A DNA stretch of 64,000 bases from Lederbergia lenta NBRC 16444. GTDB lineage: Bacteria; Bacillota; Bacilli; Bacillales; Bacillaceae_C. Below, in pieces: positions 1 to 9,072 of this stretch (its first letter is position 1; each line of letters begins with the position of its first letter). The stretch lies in NCBI RefSeq assembly GCF_001591545.1, contig NZ_BCVC01000001.1, positions 992,001 through 1,056,000 of the forward strand, written 5' to 3'. The notes under the pieces are model-generated. The model worked only from the letters and a program-made list of their open reading frames with translations, did no database searches and was not told where the DNA came from. The position numbers and the translations under genes were made by a program.

Positions 1-192
1 GTTGAATATCAAATGTTAGATCAAAAAAAAATACGTAAAAAAACAAAAGGAGAAGTTGGACTTGCTATTCTATACTTTCAAAGTGAAGCGGTTCGTAAAG
101 TCCCTATTTTTGTAAAAGAAAAAGTTCATAATGAAAAAAGTAGGTGGGAAAAAATGAAAGATTTCTTTTTTAATCATGGAAGTGTGATGTAG
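1..192 (+). CDS. dacB: D-alanyl-D-alanine carboxypeptidase DacB (PBP5*), C-terminal end only
   Basis: The window opens inside an open frame that runs from base 1 to a TAG at 190-192, giving 63 C-terminal residues. The visible part is basic, has a beta-rich stretch (GEVGLAILYF) and ends in a short segment EKMKDFFFNHGSV. The stop lies one base before the spmA ATG, as in the known dacB-spmA-spmB operon of Bacillus, where DacB trims spore cortex peptidoglycan under sigma-E control. The catalytic domain lies outside the window, so the identity rests on operon context and on the tail resembling the C-terminal domain of DacB-type carboxypeptidases. The left end is truncated by the window. Confidence 0.72.
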   Translation, partial: VEYQMLDQKKIRKKTKGEVGLAILYFQSEAVRKVPIFVKEKVHNEKSRWEKMKDFFFNHGSVM

Positions 193-193
193 C

Positions 194-787
194 ATGATTA
201 ACTATATATGGGTTGCAATGACGGTTATCGGTTTAATTTTTGCGATTATCAACGGGAAAATGAAGGAAGTAAATGAGGCAATCTTTTCTTCCGCTAATGA
301 AGCCGTTACCTTATGTATTGGTCTTATAAGTATTCTTGTATTTTGGCTTGGAATTATGAGGATTGCACAAGAATCAGGACTTTTAGATAAGCTTTCGACG
401 CTTTTTAAACCACTTATCCTAAAGTTATTTCCAGATGTGCCTAGTGACCATCCAGCTGTTGGATATATACTATCAAATATGATCGCTAACATGCTCGGCC
501 TAGGAAACGCAGCGACACCATTAGGTATAAAGGCAATGGAACAGTTAAAGTCACTAAATGGCGGAAAATCATCAGCAAGTAGATCAATGGTTACTTTTTT
601 GGCTTTGAATACTTCTGGGTTGACATTAATCCCAACAACCGTGATTGCGATAAGAATGAGTTATAATTCCACTTCTCCGACTGATATAGTTGGCCCAACA
701 TTAGTGGCAACAATTATTGCCACTGCCGCTGCAATATTATTTGATCGATATTTCTATCATCGGAGAAGGAGAAAGGATCTGAAATAA
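194..787 (+). CDS. spmA: Spore maturation protein A
   Basis: Encodes 197 residues, close to B. subtilis SpmA (196). It is a membrane protein with hydrophobic helices near residues 4-22, 36-56, 90-110, 130-155 and 160-180, and carries the Gate/nucleoside-recognition family signature around residues 82-105 (NMIANMLGLGNAATPLG). SpmA and SpmB are needed for spore core dehydration and heat resistance; their biochemical activity is not established. The gene starts one base after the dacB stop and is followed by spmB two bases after its own stop, so the three are cotranscribed and probably translationally coupled. Confidence 0.93.
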   Translation: MINYIWVAMTVIGLIFAIINGKMKEVNEAIFSSANEAVTLCIGLISILVFWLGIMRIAQESGLLDKLSTLFKPLILKLFPDVPSDHPAVGYILSNMIANMLGLGNAATPLGIKAMEQLKSLNGGKSSASRSMVTFLALNTSGLTLIPTTVIAIRMSYNSTSPTDIVGPTLVATIIATAAAILFDRYFYHRRRRKDLK

Positions 788-789
788 CG

Positions 790-1323
790 ATGCAATTAAT
801 CTCAGTTATTTCGCTATGGATTGTACCTATCATTATTGGTGTCATATTAATCTACAGTACATTTAAAAAGGTCCCTACGTACGAGCATTTTGTTGAGGGG
901 GGGAAAGAAGGAATAAAGATTGCTATTTCTATTATTCCTTTTTTAGTTGGAATGCTCGTTGCGATATCGGTATTTAGAGTTTCGGGCGCTTTAGACTTTT
1001 TTATTCATTTAATACAACCGATGTTATATATGTTAGGTATCCCAGCAGAAATTGTACCATTGGCATTGATAAGACCAATATCGGGTACAGCAGCATTAGG
1101 ATTAATGAGTGATATTCTTTCTGTGCATGGCCCTGATTCTTATATAGGAAAGCTTGCCTCGACCATTCAAGGGAGCACAGATACTACATTTTATGTTTTA
1201 ACTGTCTACTTTGGAGCGGTAGGAATTAAAAAGATGGGAGACGCATTAAAAGTAGGTCTTCTAGCGGATCTTGTCGGTATATCAGCAGCTATAATGATCA
1301 TTTCTTTCATGTTCAGTTCTTAA
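790..1323 (+). CDS. spmB: Spore maturation protein B
   Basis: Encodes 177 residues (B. subtilis SpmB 178). It is a paralogue-like partner of SpmA with the same Gate domain: membrane helices near residues 2-22, 43-65, 80-110 and 150-175, and the conserved IRPISGTAALGLMSD and GSTDTTFYVLTVYFGAVGI motifs. It acts with SpmA in the developing spore membrane to lower core water content. The start ATG is 2 nt after the spmA stop and lies inside the sequence AAATAACGATG. No strong hairpin terminator was found in the 110 nt that follow, so read-through into rluB is possible. Confidence 0.93.
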   Translation: MQLISVISLWIVPIIIGVILIYSTFKKVPTYEHFVEGGKEGIKIAISIIPFLVGMLVAISVFRVSGALDFFIHLIQPMLYMLGIPAEIVPLALIRPISGTAALGLMSDILSVHGPDSYIGKLASTIQGSTDTTFYVLTVYFGAVGIKKMGDALKVGLLADLVGISAAIMIISFMFSS

Positions 1324-1438
1324 TCTGGACATTTTTTTGTTATTTTGTGGGATTAGAAAGTAGACTTTCTTTGAATTTTGGCTTACATATGTAATAATTC
1401 ATACAGTAAAAGCCCGTAATTATGAAGAGGTGGAAGAA

Positions 1439-2176
1439 ATGGAACGCTTACAAAAAGTAATTGCACATGCTGGAGTCGCATCAAGAAGGAAAGCAGAAGA
1501 AATGATCGCACAAGGCATGGTATCAGTAAATGGAAAAGTTGTGAAAGAGTTGGGGACCAAAGTAACTAATTCAGATAGAATTGAAGTGAACGGCGTACCA
1601 CTCGAGCAAGAAGGGAAGAGATATTTTCTCTTGTATAAACCAAGAGGGGTTATTTCAGCGGTAAAGGATGACAAAGGTAGAAAGGTAGTAACTGACTTCT
1701 TTCCACATGTGAAGGAAAGGATTTATCCGATCGGCAGACTAGATTATGATACATCAGGTTTACTTCTACTTTCAAATGATGGAGAATTTACCAACCTACT
1801 TGCGCATCCGCGTTATGAAGTCCAAAAAACATATATTGCAAAAGTGCAAGGTATCCCATCTAGAGAGGCGCTTAAGAAGTTGGAAACTGGAATAAATCTC
1901 GAGGATGGTCAGACTGCACCAGCCAAAGTGAAAATGAAGTCATTGGATAAACGAAAAGGCAATTCAATTGTGGAAATTATCATTCATGAAGGACGTAATC
2001 GACAAGTACGTCGTATGATGGAAGCAATCGGGCATCCAGTTTTGAAACTTAAAAGAGAGCAGTACGGAACGCTTAATTTATATGGATTAAACTCAGGTGA
2101 TAGCAGGGAGTTAACGCCACATGAGGTGAAACAGCTACGGACATTAGCTGAAACAGGTAAGGGATTACCTAGATAA
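1439..2176 (+). CDS. rluB: 23S rRNA pseudouridine synthase B
   Basis: Encodes 245 residues. An N-terminal S4 RNA-binding domain (about 1-60, MERLQKVIAHAGVASRRKAE) is followed by the RsuA/RluB catalytic domain, with the catalytic aspartate at D102 in GRLDYDTSGLLLL and the later motif HEGRNRQVRRMMEAIGHPV. The family isomerises U2605 (E. coli numbering) of 23S rRNA. I prefer ATG 1439 over an in-frame GTG at 1430 because AGAGGTGG lies at 1426-1433, correctly spaced for 1439 and overlapping the GTG. It is the usual neighbour between spmB and resA in Bacillus. Confidence 0.94.
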   Translation: MERLQKVIAHAGVASRRKAEEMIAQGMVSVNGKVVKELGTKVTNSDRIEVNGVPLEQEGKRYFLLYKPRGVISAVKDDKGRKVVTDFFPHVKERIYPIGRLDYDTSGLLLLSNDGEFTNLLAHPRYEVQKTYIAKVQGIPSREALKKLETGINLEDGQTAPAKVKMKSLDKRKGNSIVEIIIHEGRNRQVRRMMEAIGHPVLKLKREQYGTLNLYGLNSGDSRELTPHEVKQLRTLAETGKGLPR

Positions 2177-2231
2177 CATCAATCTTTCACATAACCTTCA
2201 AAATACCAGTGCCTAGTAGGCTTTAACCAAA

Positions 2232-2240
2232 TGGTATAAT
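2232..2240 (+). promoter_or_regulatory. Extended -10 promoter for resA
   Basis: TGGTATAAT at 2232-2240 is a perfect extended -10 (TGn plus TATAAT). No convincing -35 hexamer lies 17 nt upstream, which fits a promoter that uses the extended -10 or an activator. It is 46 nt ahead of the resA start. In B. subtilis resA expression needs ResD; no ResD box was assigned here. Confidence 0.6.
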
Positions 2241-2285
2241 TAATATGTTAAAGTATCAAAATTGCAAGGAGGTAATCATTTACAA

Positions 2286-2825
2286 ATGGTTGAAAAGAAA
2301 AAGCGGCGCTTATATATAAGGACAATTATATTGTCTGTCATGGTAGTCGCTGTTGCGTATACGCTTTATGCAAATTTCACGAAAGATAAACATGCCAAAC
2401 TTGAAATAGGCGATGATGCACCTGACTTTGTACTAACTGATATGGAAGGGAAAAAGCACCAATTATCCGAATATAAAGGACAAGGCGTCTTTTTAAACTT
2501 TTGGGGAACATGGTGTCCACCTTGTAAAAGAGAAATGCCTGATATGGACAGCCAGTATCAAGTGTATAAAGATCAGGGAATTGAAATCTTAGCAGTTAAT
2601 ATAGGCGACACGGAATTTCAAATAAATAATTTTGTGAACAGCCATGATCTTTCGTTTCCGATTTTGCGAGATAAAACGAAAGATGTAAAAGATATGTATC
2701 GGATAACAAATATGCCAGTCACAGTTTTAGTTGATCCGGATGGGAAGATCACCCAAGTTGAAGTGGGTGAATTAACAGAAGCCAAAATTAAGGGAATGAT
2801 GGAAAGTATTAAACCTAATAGTTAA
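2286..2825 (+). CDS. resA: Extracytoplasmic thiol-disulfide oxidoreductase ResA
   Basis: Encodes 179 residues, the same as B. subtilis ResA. A cytoplasmic basic start (KKKRR) and one membrane anchor (about 12-29) lead to a TlpA-like thioredoxin domain with the active site WCPPC, cysteines C77 and C80. ResA reduces the disulfide in the CxxCH haem site of apocytochrome c before haem ligation by ResBC. I chose ATG 2286, 12 nt after AAGGAGGT at 2266-2273; an in-frame TTG at 2262 overlaps that site and is unlikely. It is the first gene of resABC. Confidence 0.95.
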   Translation: MVEKKKRRLYIRTIILSVMVVAVAYTLYANFTKDKHAKLEIGDDAPDFVLTDMEGKKHQLSEYKGQGVFLNFWGTWCPPCKREMPDMDSQYQVYKDQGIEILAVNIGDTEFQINNFVNSHDLSFPILRDKTKDVKDMYRITNMPVTVLVDPDGKITQVEVGELTEAKIKGMMESIKPNS

Positions 2826-2840
2826 TAGGGGAGTTTAGAT

Positions 2841-4517
2841 ATGAAAGAAGTAAAGTGTGTTTGTGGGCATATTAACCCGATTGGTACGATATTGTGCGAA
2901 TCATGTGGCCGTGCATTGACTGAAGAAGCAAAAAAAGAAAAACTTCACGATATGCGTTATGAAGGAAGTGCACGTAGATCCCAAACATATAATCGAACAT
3001 TTGTCGATAAGATATGGAATTTCTTTTCGTCGGTCAAAGTAGGAATATGGCTTATTGTCATTACATTGATTGCCTCCGCGCTTGGTACATTTTTGCCGCA
3101 AGTAATGTACATTCCGCAAAATGCAGATCCGGCTGTGTATTACGGTGAAAAGTACGGTATAGGTGGCGATATATTTTATATTCTGAGACTACATGATATG
3201 TATAGTTCTTGGTGGTATTTGTTAATGATTGCAGCAATAGGCGTATCCCTAGTTATATGTAGTATTGATAGAGTGTTTCCTTTATATCGAGCGCTGAAAA
3301 ATCAGAAAGTAAGCAGACATGAAGGATTCTTAAAAAGACAAAGACTTTTTAAAAGAGCTGCTGCTGACAGTCAGATGGAAACAGATTTTGAACAAGTGAA
3401 GGCAAATCTAAAAAAGAAAAAATATAAAATTCGTGAGGAAAATGGAAATATCTTAGCTGAAAAAAATCGTTTTTCACGTTGGGGTCCTTACGTCAATCAT
3501 ATTGGTCTTATTATATTTTTAATTGGTGGCATGTTAAGGTTTGTTCCTGGAATGTATGTGGATGAATTTCTATGGATTCGAGAAGGGGAGACGGCAACGA
3601 TTCCTGGAACACATAAGGAGTATGTATTAGAAAACAAGAAGTTCACCATGGAACTTTATAATAAAGACGATGAAAATGCCGTATATGAAGCAACGCTCGA
3701 CAGAGTTGGATCTGTTGTTAAGAGTTTCCAATCTGATGTTGTTCTGTATAAGCGGGATCTAGACAAAACAATTGGAGAAGAAAACGATTTAACAGAAATA
3801 ACAGAGGCAGAGATTCGTGTAAATGAACCTTTGAAATTTGATGATTACGCTTTGTATCAAATGGATTATAAGCTGAATGAGTTAAATACAATGTCATTTA
3901 ATTTAATAAATAAAAAAAGTGAAGAAACTGTTGGAGAAGTAACGATTGATTTATTCGATCCACAGAACGAGTATGATTTTGGTGATGGTTATAAAGTTGA
4001 ATTAGTGGGTTATTATCCAGATTTTTCTGGGTTTGCTGAAAATGGAGAACCAGTTTCTGATTCGCCGACACCAAATAATCCAGCTTTTCTATTCAATATG
4101 ATTTCACCTGATCATCCAGATGGTGAAATGAGCTTCACTGCCATTAAACAAACGGCTGAACCACTTGGAGAAACAGATTATAAAATGACATTCAAAGAAG
4201 TTACGACACGTAATGCGACTGGGCTTACTGTAAGGAAAGATTTGACTCTCTGGGTTCTTATCCTCGGGGGATCGATATTTATGATTGGGGTTATTCAAGG
4301 TTCTTATTGGAATCATCGTCGGATATGGTTGCAAAAAGAAAAAGATGAAGTTTTAATTGCAGGCCATACAAACAAAAACTGGCATAGTTTAAGAAATGAA
4401 ATTGCTACTATCGTAAAAGGTACTTCTATCCCTGAGCCGATTGATCAGCAAGAAAAGAAAAATAATGTCAAAGAAAGAGGGAATAAGAATGCCGAGTTTG
4501 ATACAGATAAGCAGTAA
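2841..4517 (+). CDS. resB: Cytochrome c biogenesis protein ResB
   Basis: Encodes 558 residues, slightly longer than B. subtilis ResB. A zinc-ribbon-like N-terminus with C6, C8, C19 and C22 precedes membrane helices near 67-90, 122-142, 212-232 and, at the end, 460-480, with a large extracytoplasmic domain between the last two. With ResC it forms the system II haem transporter and cytochrome c synthase. The last 29 nt overlap resC, so the two are translationally coupled. The C-terminal tail after about residue 525 is highly charged. Confidence 0.95.
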   Translation: MKEVKCVCGHINPIGTILCESCGRALTEEAKKEKLHDMRYEGSARRSQTYNRTFVDKIWNFFSSVKVGIWLIVITLIASALGTFLPQVMYIPQNADPAVYYGEKYGIGGDIFYILRLHDMYSSWWYLLMIAAIGVSLVICSIDRVFPLYRALKNQKVSRHEGFLKRQRLFKRAAADSQMETDFEQVKANLKKKKYKIREENGNILAEKNRFSRWGPYVNHIGLIIFLIGGMLRFVPGMYVDEFLWIREGETATIPGTHKEYVLENKKFTMELYNKDDENAVYEATLDRVGSVVKSFQSDVVLYKRDLDKTIGEENDLTEITEAEIRVNEPLKFDDYALYQMDYKLNELNTMSFNLINKKSEETVGEVTIDLFDPQNEYDFGDGYKVELVGYYPDFSGFAENGEPVSDSPTPNNPAFLFNMISPDHPDGEMSFTAIKQTAEPLGETDYKMTFKEVTTRNATGLTVRKDLTLWVLILGGSIFMIGVIQGSYWNHRRIWLQKEKDEVLIAGHTNKNWHSLRNEIATIVKGTSIPEPIDQQEKKNNVKERGNKNAEFDTDKQ

Positions 4518-5685
4518 TTTATTAGAAGCTGCATTTATCTTATATTTGATTGCTACCTTATTTTTCGGCGGAGGAATACGTGATAAAAGGGGTTTGGAAA
4601 AAAGTGCTGGCCCTAATAAATGGTCGAAAATTGCTATTAGCTTAACGCTGATTGGTTTTGCCTCACAAATTGGGTATTTTATTACTCGATGGATCGCAGG
4701 CGGACATGCACCAGTTAGTAATATGTTTGAATTTACCACATTCTTTGGAATGATGGTAGTTGGCGCTTTCATTATTTTGTACTTTATATACAAGTTAAAT
4801 GCATTAGGTATATTTGCGTTAACACTTGCAATGTTAATGATTGCTTTTGCAAGTATGTTTCCAAGTAATGTTAGTCCTCTCATTCCATCGCTGCAAAGTC
4901 ATTGGCTTTATATTCATGTAACGACAGTAGCGATTGGACAGGCGATTCTTATCATAAGTTTCGTAGCGGGTATTATGTATTTACTCAAAGCTGTCGATAC
5001 AAAAGCAAAAGATAAACGTGCCTTTTGGTTGGAAGCGATTATGTATTCTGTAGTTATTGCGATTGGATTTATTATTATTACTTCCGCCTTTTCATTTGTC
5101 GATTACAAAGCAGATTTAAACTGGATTGATAAAGAAGGGAAAGAGAAGGTTGCGGCATATACTCTTCCAGCATTAGTTGGGCCTCATGATGGAGAATTGA
5201 TTACAGACGGTAAAATGCAACCATTATTCAACATGCCTGCTATTATTGATGCGCAAAAGTTTAATACAATGATTTGGAGTTTGATCATTGGTACACTGCT
5301 ATATTTATTGATTAGACTAATTTTCAGAAATCGAATTATTACTTTATTACAACCACTCGTTAAAAAGGTAAATCTTGATTTAGTGGATGAAATTGGCTAC
5401 CGTTCAGTATTAATTGGTTTCCCTGTTTATGCTTTAGGTGGCCTAGTATTTGCAATGATATGGGCGCAGATTGCATGGACACGTTTTTGGGGATGGGATC
5501 CGAAAGAAGTATGGGCGCTTATTACATTCCTATTCTATGCAGCATTCCTGCATTTAAGACTATCAAAAGGATGGCATGGAGAAAAATCAGCATGGCTTGC
5601 TGTTATCGGCTTTGCAATTATCATGTTTAACCTAGTGGCAGTAAACTTGATCTTGTTCGGTCTGCATTCATATGCGGCTAACTGA
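4489..5685 (+). CDS. resC: Cytochrome c biogenesis protein ResC (CcsA family)
   Basis: Encodes 398 residues with about eight membrane helices. It holds the haem-handling signature of CcsA/CcmC proteins: [14 protein letters not shown] near residues 335-348, and conserved histidines in [12 protein letters not shown] and HWLYIHVTT. It works with ResB to move haem out and attach it to apocytochrome c. ATG 4489 is preferred over upstream in-frame starts because AAAGAGGG lies 7 nt before it and the downstream sequence begins the first membrane helix promptly, as in known ResC proteins. It overlaps resB by 29 nt. Confidence 0.94.
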   Translation: MPSLIQISSNLLEAAFILYLIATLFFGGGIRDKRGLEKSAGPNKWSKIAISLTLIGFASQIGYFITRWIAGGHAPVSNMFEFTTFFGMMVVGAFIILYFIYKLNALGIFALTLAMLMIAFASMFPSNVSPLIPSLQSHWLYIHVTTVAIGQAILIISFVAGIMYLLKAVDTKAKDKRAFWLEAIMYSVVIAIGFIIITSAFSFVDYKADLNWIDKEGKEKVAAYTLPALVGPHDGELITDGKMQPLFNMPAIIDAQKFNTMIWSLIIGTLLYLLIRLIFRNRIITLLQPLVKKVNLDLVDEIGYRSVLIGFPVYALGGLVFAMIWAQIAWTRFWGWDPKEVWALITFLFYAAFLHLRLSKGWHGEKSAWLAVIGFAIIMFNLVAVNLILFGLHSYAAN

Positions 5686-5699
5686 TAAAAAATGTTATA

Positions 5700-5732
5700 C
5701 AAGCCCTCACTCTTTAGGTGCGGGGCTTTTTC
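5700..5732 (+). terminator. Rho-independent terminator after resC
   Basis: AAGCCC and CAC at 5701-5710 pair with GTG and GGGCTT at 5718-5727, with one small internal mismatch and a TCTTTAG loop, followed by a run of T. It separates resABC from resDE, so resDE may also rely on its own promoter; TATACAATATACTTATATATAAG follows within 20-50 nt. Confidence 0.65.
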
Positions 5733-5774
5733 CTATACAATATACTTATATATAAGTTATGAGGGGGTTCAAAG

Positions 5775-6491
5775 ATGGAATCAGAAGTGAGAATTTTAGT
5801 AGTGGATGATGAAGATCGTATTCGAAGATTGTTAAAGATGTATTTGGAGAGAGAAAATTATGTGATAGATGAGGCAGCAGATGGTGAAGAAGCGTTAGAA
5901 CTAGCACTACAGAATGATTATAGCTGTATTCTTCTCGATTTAATGATGCCGGGTAAAGACGGTATTGAAGTATGTAAGGAACTTCGCGAGGAAAAAACAA
6001 CACCGGTAATTATGCTAACGGCAAAAGGGGAAGAAACAAATAGAGTGCAAGGTTTTGAGGTTGGAACAGATGATTATATCGTTAAGCCATTTAGTCCACG
6101 AGAAGTAGTATTACGAGTGAAAGCTTTATTAAGAAGAGCGACACAAACAAATTACATGCAAGCGGGTGCTACTGCAAGAGATATAATTGTATTTCCACAT
6201 TTATCTATTGATCACGATGCACATCGAGTTTCGGCAGATGGCAAAGAAGTGAACTTAACACCTAAGGAATATGAGCTTCTTCATTTCCTTGCTAAATCAC
6301 CAGATAAAGTGTTTGATCGTGAGCATCTTTTAAAAGAGGTTTGGCAATATGAGTTTTTTGGCGATTTAAGAACAGTCGATACTCATGTGAAAAGACTTCG
6401 AGAAAAATTAAATCGCGTCTCAGACAAAGCCGCTGGTATGATTGTTACAGTTTGGGGAGTCGGTTATAAATTTGAGGCAGGTCATGAATGA
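5775..6491 (+). CDS. resD: Response regulator ResD, OmpR family
   Basis: Encodes 238 residues. The receiver domain (1-120) has the acidic pocket D11/D12, the phospho-acceptor D55 in ILLDLMMPG, T84 and K106 region (IVKPFS). A winged-helix OmpR/PhoB DNA-binding domain (about 140-235) follows, with the recognition-wing sequence RTVDTHVKRLREKL. ResD activates aerobic and anaerobic respiration genes, including resA and ctaA in B. subtilis. GAGGGGG lies 7 nt before the ATG. The stop overlaps the resE start (ATGA), so the pair is translated together. Confidence 0.95.
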   Translation: MESEVRILVVDDEDRIRRLLKMYLERENYVIDEAADGEEALELALQNDYSCILLDLMMPGKDGIEVCKELREEKTTPVIMLTAKGEETNRVQGFEVGTDDYIVKPFSPREVVLRVKALLRRATQTNYMQAGATARDIIVFPHLSIDHDAHRVSADGKEVNLTPKEYELLHFLAKSPDKVFDREHLLKEVWQYEFFGDLRTVDTHVKRLREKLNRVSDKAAGMIVTVWGVGYKFEAGHE

Positions 6492-8266
6492 GACTGTGGC
6501 GTAGTGTTGTAGGAAAGCTATGGATGACAATCCTGTTACTTGTTTCATTTGTTCTCATTATATTAACAATGTTTCTACTAGAATTCTTTGAAAAGTATCA
6601 TGTGAACCAAATTGAGCAATCATTATCAGACCAAGCTAAAAAGATATCAAATATTATTGAATCACATGCTAATGATAATATGGGTGAGGAAATTGTGTTT
6701 GAAATAGTAGATGATCCAGTTGGCGTTGCGGTTGCTTATAGTAAAGATAATATTATCTTTTCATCTGGAAGAGGTACGGAAGGATGGATACCTAGAACAG
6801 TCCTTTTGGAAGACGAAGATTTATCAAAGGTCTTTTCCGAGAGAATATCTATTAAAAAGGAATTATCACTAACAGATGTTGAAAGACATGGAAGTAGATT
6901 TGAAAATTATATTGTGGCGGGTGTACCGTTAAAAATTGAAGGGGAAGACAATGGTGCGATATTTACTTATCAATCTTTGGCACTGTTAAAAGAAACAACG
7001 CGAAAGACGACTAGAATAATCTTGCTAGCGGCTGGAATAGCGATTGTGTTAACAACGATTTTTGCCTTTTTTCTTTCTACAAGAATTACGGCTCCACTCC
7101 GAAAAATGAAGGAAGCAGCATTTGAGGTTTCTAAAGGCAAATTTGATACGAAAGTTCCTTTTTTGAGCCATGACGAAATTGGTGAATTAGCCATTGCTTT
7201 TAACCAAATGGGGAAAAGGCTCAAGTTTAATATGAATGTGTTAAGTCAAGAAAAAGAACAGCTAACAAGTATATTAAGTAGTATGGCAGACGGTGTGATG
7301 ACATTTAATCAAGACGGATCCATATTAATTACAAATCCACCAGCGGAAAGGTTTTTGCAACAATGGCATTATGAAAGTGAAAACGAGAGCGCTATTCCGA
7401 CTGAACTGGATAAATTATTAACGCAGGCAATTAAGACGGAAAAGGAACAGTCTGGTGAATTAATGCTTCAAGGTAGGTATTATGTCATTATTGTAAGCCC
7501 GCTTTATACACAGAACCAAGAGAGTGTTCGTGGTGCAGTTGCAGTAATTCGTGATATGACAGAAGAACGCCGTCTAGATAAGCTCCGCATTGACTTTGTA
7601 TCTAATGTGTCACACGAGCTAAGAACGCCAATTTCCATGCTACAGGGTTATAGTGAGGCAATCGTAGATGATATTGCAGGGTCAGAAGAAGAAAATAAAG
7701 AATTAGCGAAAATCATTTACGATGAATCTTTACGAATAGGTAGATTAGTAAACGAATTATTAGACCTCGCGAGAATGGAAGCAGGGCATATCCATTTAAA
7801 TGATGAAGAGGTTGATATTGAGGAATACATACATCGTATCATGTATAAATTTAAAGGGGTTGCCCGTGATAATGATGTTATCTTGGATGCCGAAATTGAA
7901 TCAAAAGATCTAACATTCAAGTTAGATCCCGATAAAATTGAGCAAGTGTTAACAAATTTGATTGATAATGCAATGAGGCACACGAATGAAAATGGTACAA
8001 TTATGATTGTACAAACGAAAGAAGATAAGGGTATTACAATTTCTGTGAAAGATAATGGATCAGGAATTCCAGAAGAAGACCTTCCTTTTGTTTTTGAACG
8101 ATTCTATAAAGCGGACAAAGCAAGAACAAGAGGTAGAGCAGGCACTGGACTTGGTCTTGCTATTGCGAAAAATATTATCGAAGCTCATAATGGCTTTATT
8201 AATGTGCAGAGTAAAAAAGGTCAAGGGACGACATTTAGTTTCTTTCTACCATACAGAAGAGTATAA
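6488..8266 (+). CDS. resE: Sensor histidine kinase ResE
   Basis: Encodes 592 residues (B. subtilis ResE 589). Order: membrane helix about 10-30, extracytoplasmic sensor region to about 172, second helix 175-195, HAMP (196-250), PAS domain (255-360), HisKA with phospho-accepting H376 in SNVSHELRTP, and an HATPase domain with N box (NLIDNAMRH), G1 (DNGSGIP) and G2 (GTGLGLAIAK). It senses oxygen limitation and nitric oxide and controls ResD phosphorylation. It starts within the resD stop codon. Confidence 0.95.
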   Translation: MRLWRSVVGKLWMTILLLVSFVLIILTMFLLEFFEKYHVNQIEQSLSDQAKKISNIIESHANDNMGEEIVFEIVDDPVGVAVAYSKDNIIFSSGRGTEGWIPRTVLLEDEDLSKVFSERISIKKELSLTDVERHGSRFENYIVAGVPLKIEGEDNGAIFTYQSLALLKETTRKTTRIILLAAGIAIVLTTIFAFFLSTRITAPLRKMKEAAFEVSKGKFDTKVPFLSHDEIGELAIAFNQMGKRLKFNMNVLSQEKEQLTSILSSMADGVMTFNQDGSILITNPPAERFLQQWHYESENESAIPTELDKLLTQAIKTEKEQSGELMLQGRYYVIIVSPLYTQNQESVRGAVAVIRDMTEERRLDKLRIDFVSNVSHELRTPISMLQGYSEAIVDDIAGSEEENKELAKIIYDESLRIGRLVNELLDLARMEAGHIHLNDEEVDIEEYIHRIMYKFKGVARDNDVILDAEIESKDLTFKLDPDKIEQVLTNLIDNAMRHTNENGTIMIVQTKEDKGITISVKDNGSGIPEEDLPFVFERFYKADKARTRGRAGTGLGLAIAKNIIEAHNGFINVQSKKGQGTTFSFFLPYRRV

Positions 8267-8368
8267 ACTGTTGAAATTTGACGCGAAATCTTGTTCCATG
8301 AGAAACATAGATTTTACAGCAATACTTCTATACAATTGCTCCCTGCGAATGAAATAATAATTATAAGT

Positions 8369-8416
8369 GGATGGACCAACCTGAAATAGGAATGGTACAT
8401 CTGCTTTTTTTTAGTT
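8369..8416 (+). terminator. Probable terminator after resE
   Basis: GATGGACCA and TGGTACATC form a stem with one mismatch around the loop ACCTGAAATAGGAA, followed by TGC and eight T. It lies about 105 nt after the resE stop and before the sigX promoter. Confidence 0.5.
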
Positions 8417-8486
8417 ACTGGTATGAAATGGTGATATATTTATAAGGTCATGTAAAGTGATCAGTGATAATATATTTTATTTTTAG

Positions 8487-8513
8487 TGTAACTTTATTAA
8501 TCGATTATACGAC
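8487..8513 (+). promoter_or_regulatory. ECF sigma-X autoregulatory promoter
   Basis: TGTAAC (8487-8492), a 17-nt spacer and CGAC (8510-8513) match the published B. subtilis sigma-X consensus TGTAAC-N17-CGAC exactly. It lies 26 nt upstream of the sigX start codon, in the position expected for autoregulation of sigX-rsiX. Confidence 0.8.
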
Positions 8514-8538
8514 TAACTATGGACGGGGAGGGGAATAC

Positions 8539-9072
8539 ATGGACTCCGTTTTCCACGATATATATGAAAAGTACCATCAAGATTTATTTCGTTTTTTATT
8601 TTATATGCTAAAAAGTCGTGAAGAAACGGAAGACTTAGTGCAAGAAGTATATATTAGGGTGATAAGATCTTATCAAAAGTTCGAAGGGAAAAGCACGGAA
8701 AAAACCTGGATATTTTCTATCGCGAAAAATGTTGCAATGGATCATTTTCGTAAACAAAAAGGATGGAAAGAAAGAATATACGAAAAATTTGACTGGGATC
8801 TGCATCAAATGAAAGATACAGCGGCACTACCTGAAGAAGAAGTACTAAAAAATGAAGATATCCGCTATTTATATTCTTGTTTAGATAAATGCTCTACAAA
8901 CCAGCGTCTTGTACTTGTCATGCGGTTTTTGAATGGTTTTTCGGTTGCTGAAACTGCAGAAGTATTGAATTGGTCCGTGAGCAAAGTAAAAACTACTCAA
9001 CATCGAGCGTTAAATTCCCTCAAAATACTAATGGAGAATGTACGGAGAAAGGAGGGCGATGAAGTTGAATAA
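8539..9072 (+). CDS. sigX: ECF RNA polymerase sigma factor SigX
   Basis: Encodes 177 residues, shorter at the C-terminus than the 194 of B. subtilis. Region 2 (about 10-75) has YHQDLFRFLFYML, SREETEDLVQEVYIRV and TWIFSIAKNVAMDHFRKQK; region 4 (110-170) carries the HTH FSVAETAEVLNWSVSKVKTTQHRALNSL. Sigma-X controls genes that change cell-surface charge and resistance to cationic peptides. ATG 8539 follows GGGGAGGGG at 8525-8533; the in-frame upstream extension would begin before the promoter and is rejected. It overlaps rsiX by 14 nt. Confidence 0.93.
   Translation: MDSVFHDIYEKYHQDLFRFLFYMLKSREETEDLVQEVYIRVIRSYQKFEGKSTEKTWIFSIAKNVAMDHFRKQKGWKERIYEKFDWDLHQMKDTAALPEEEVLKNEDIRYLYSCLDKCSTNQRLVLVMRFLNGFSVAETAEVLNWSVSKVKTTQHRALNSLKILMENVRRKEGDEVE

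Noticed and set aside
8055-8357. A 100-codon plus-strand frame overlapping the 3' end of resE.
   Set aside because: It lies in a different frame almost entirely within the conserved ATPase domain of resE and has no ribosome site.
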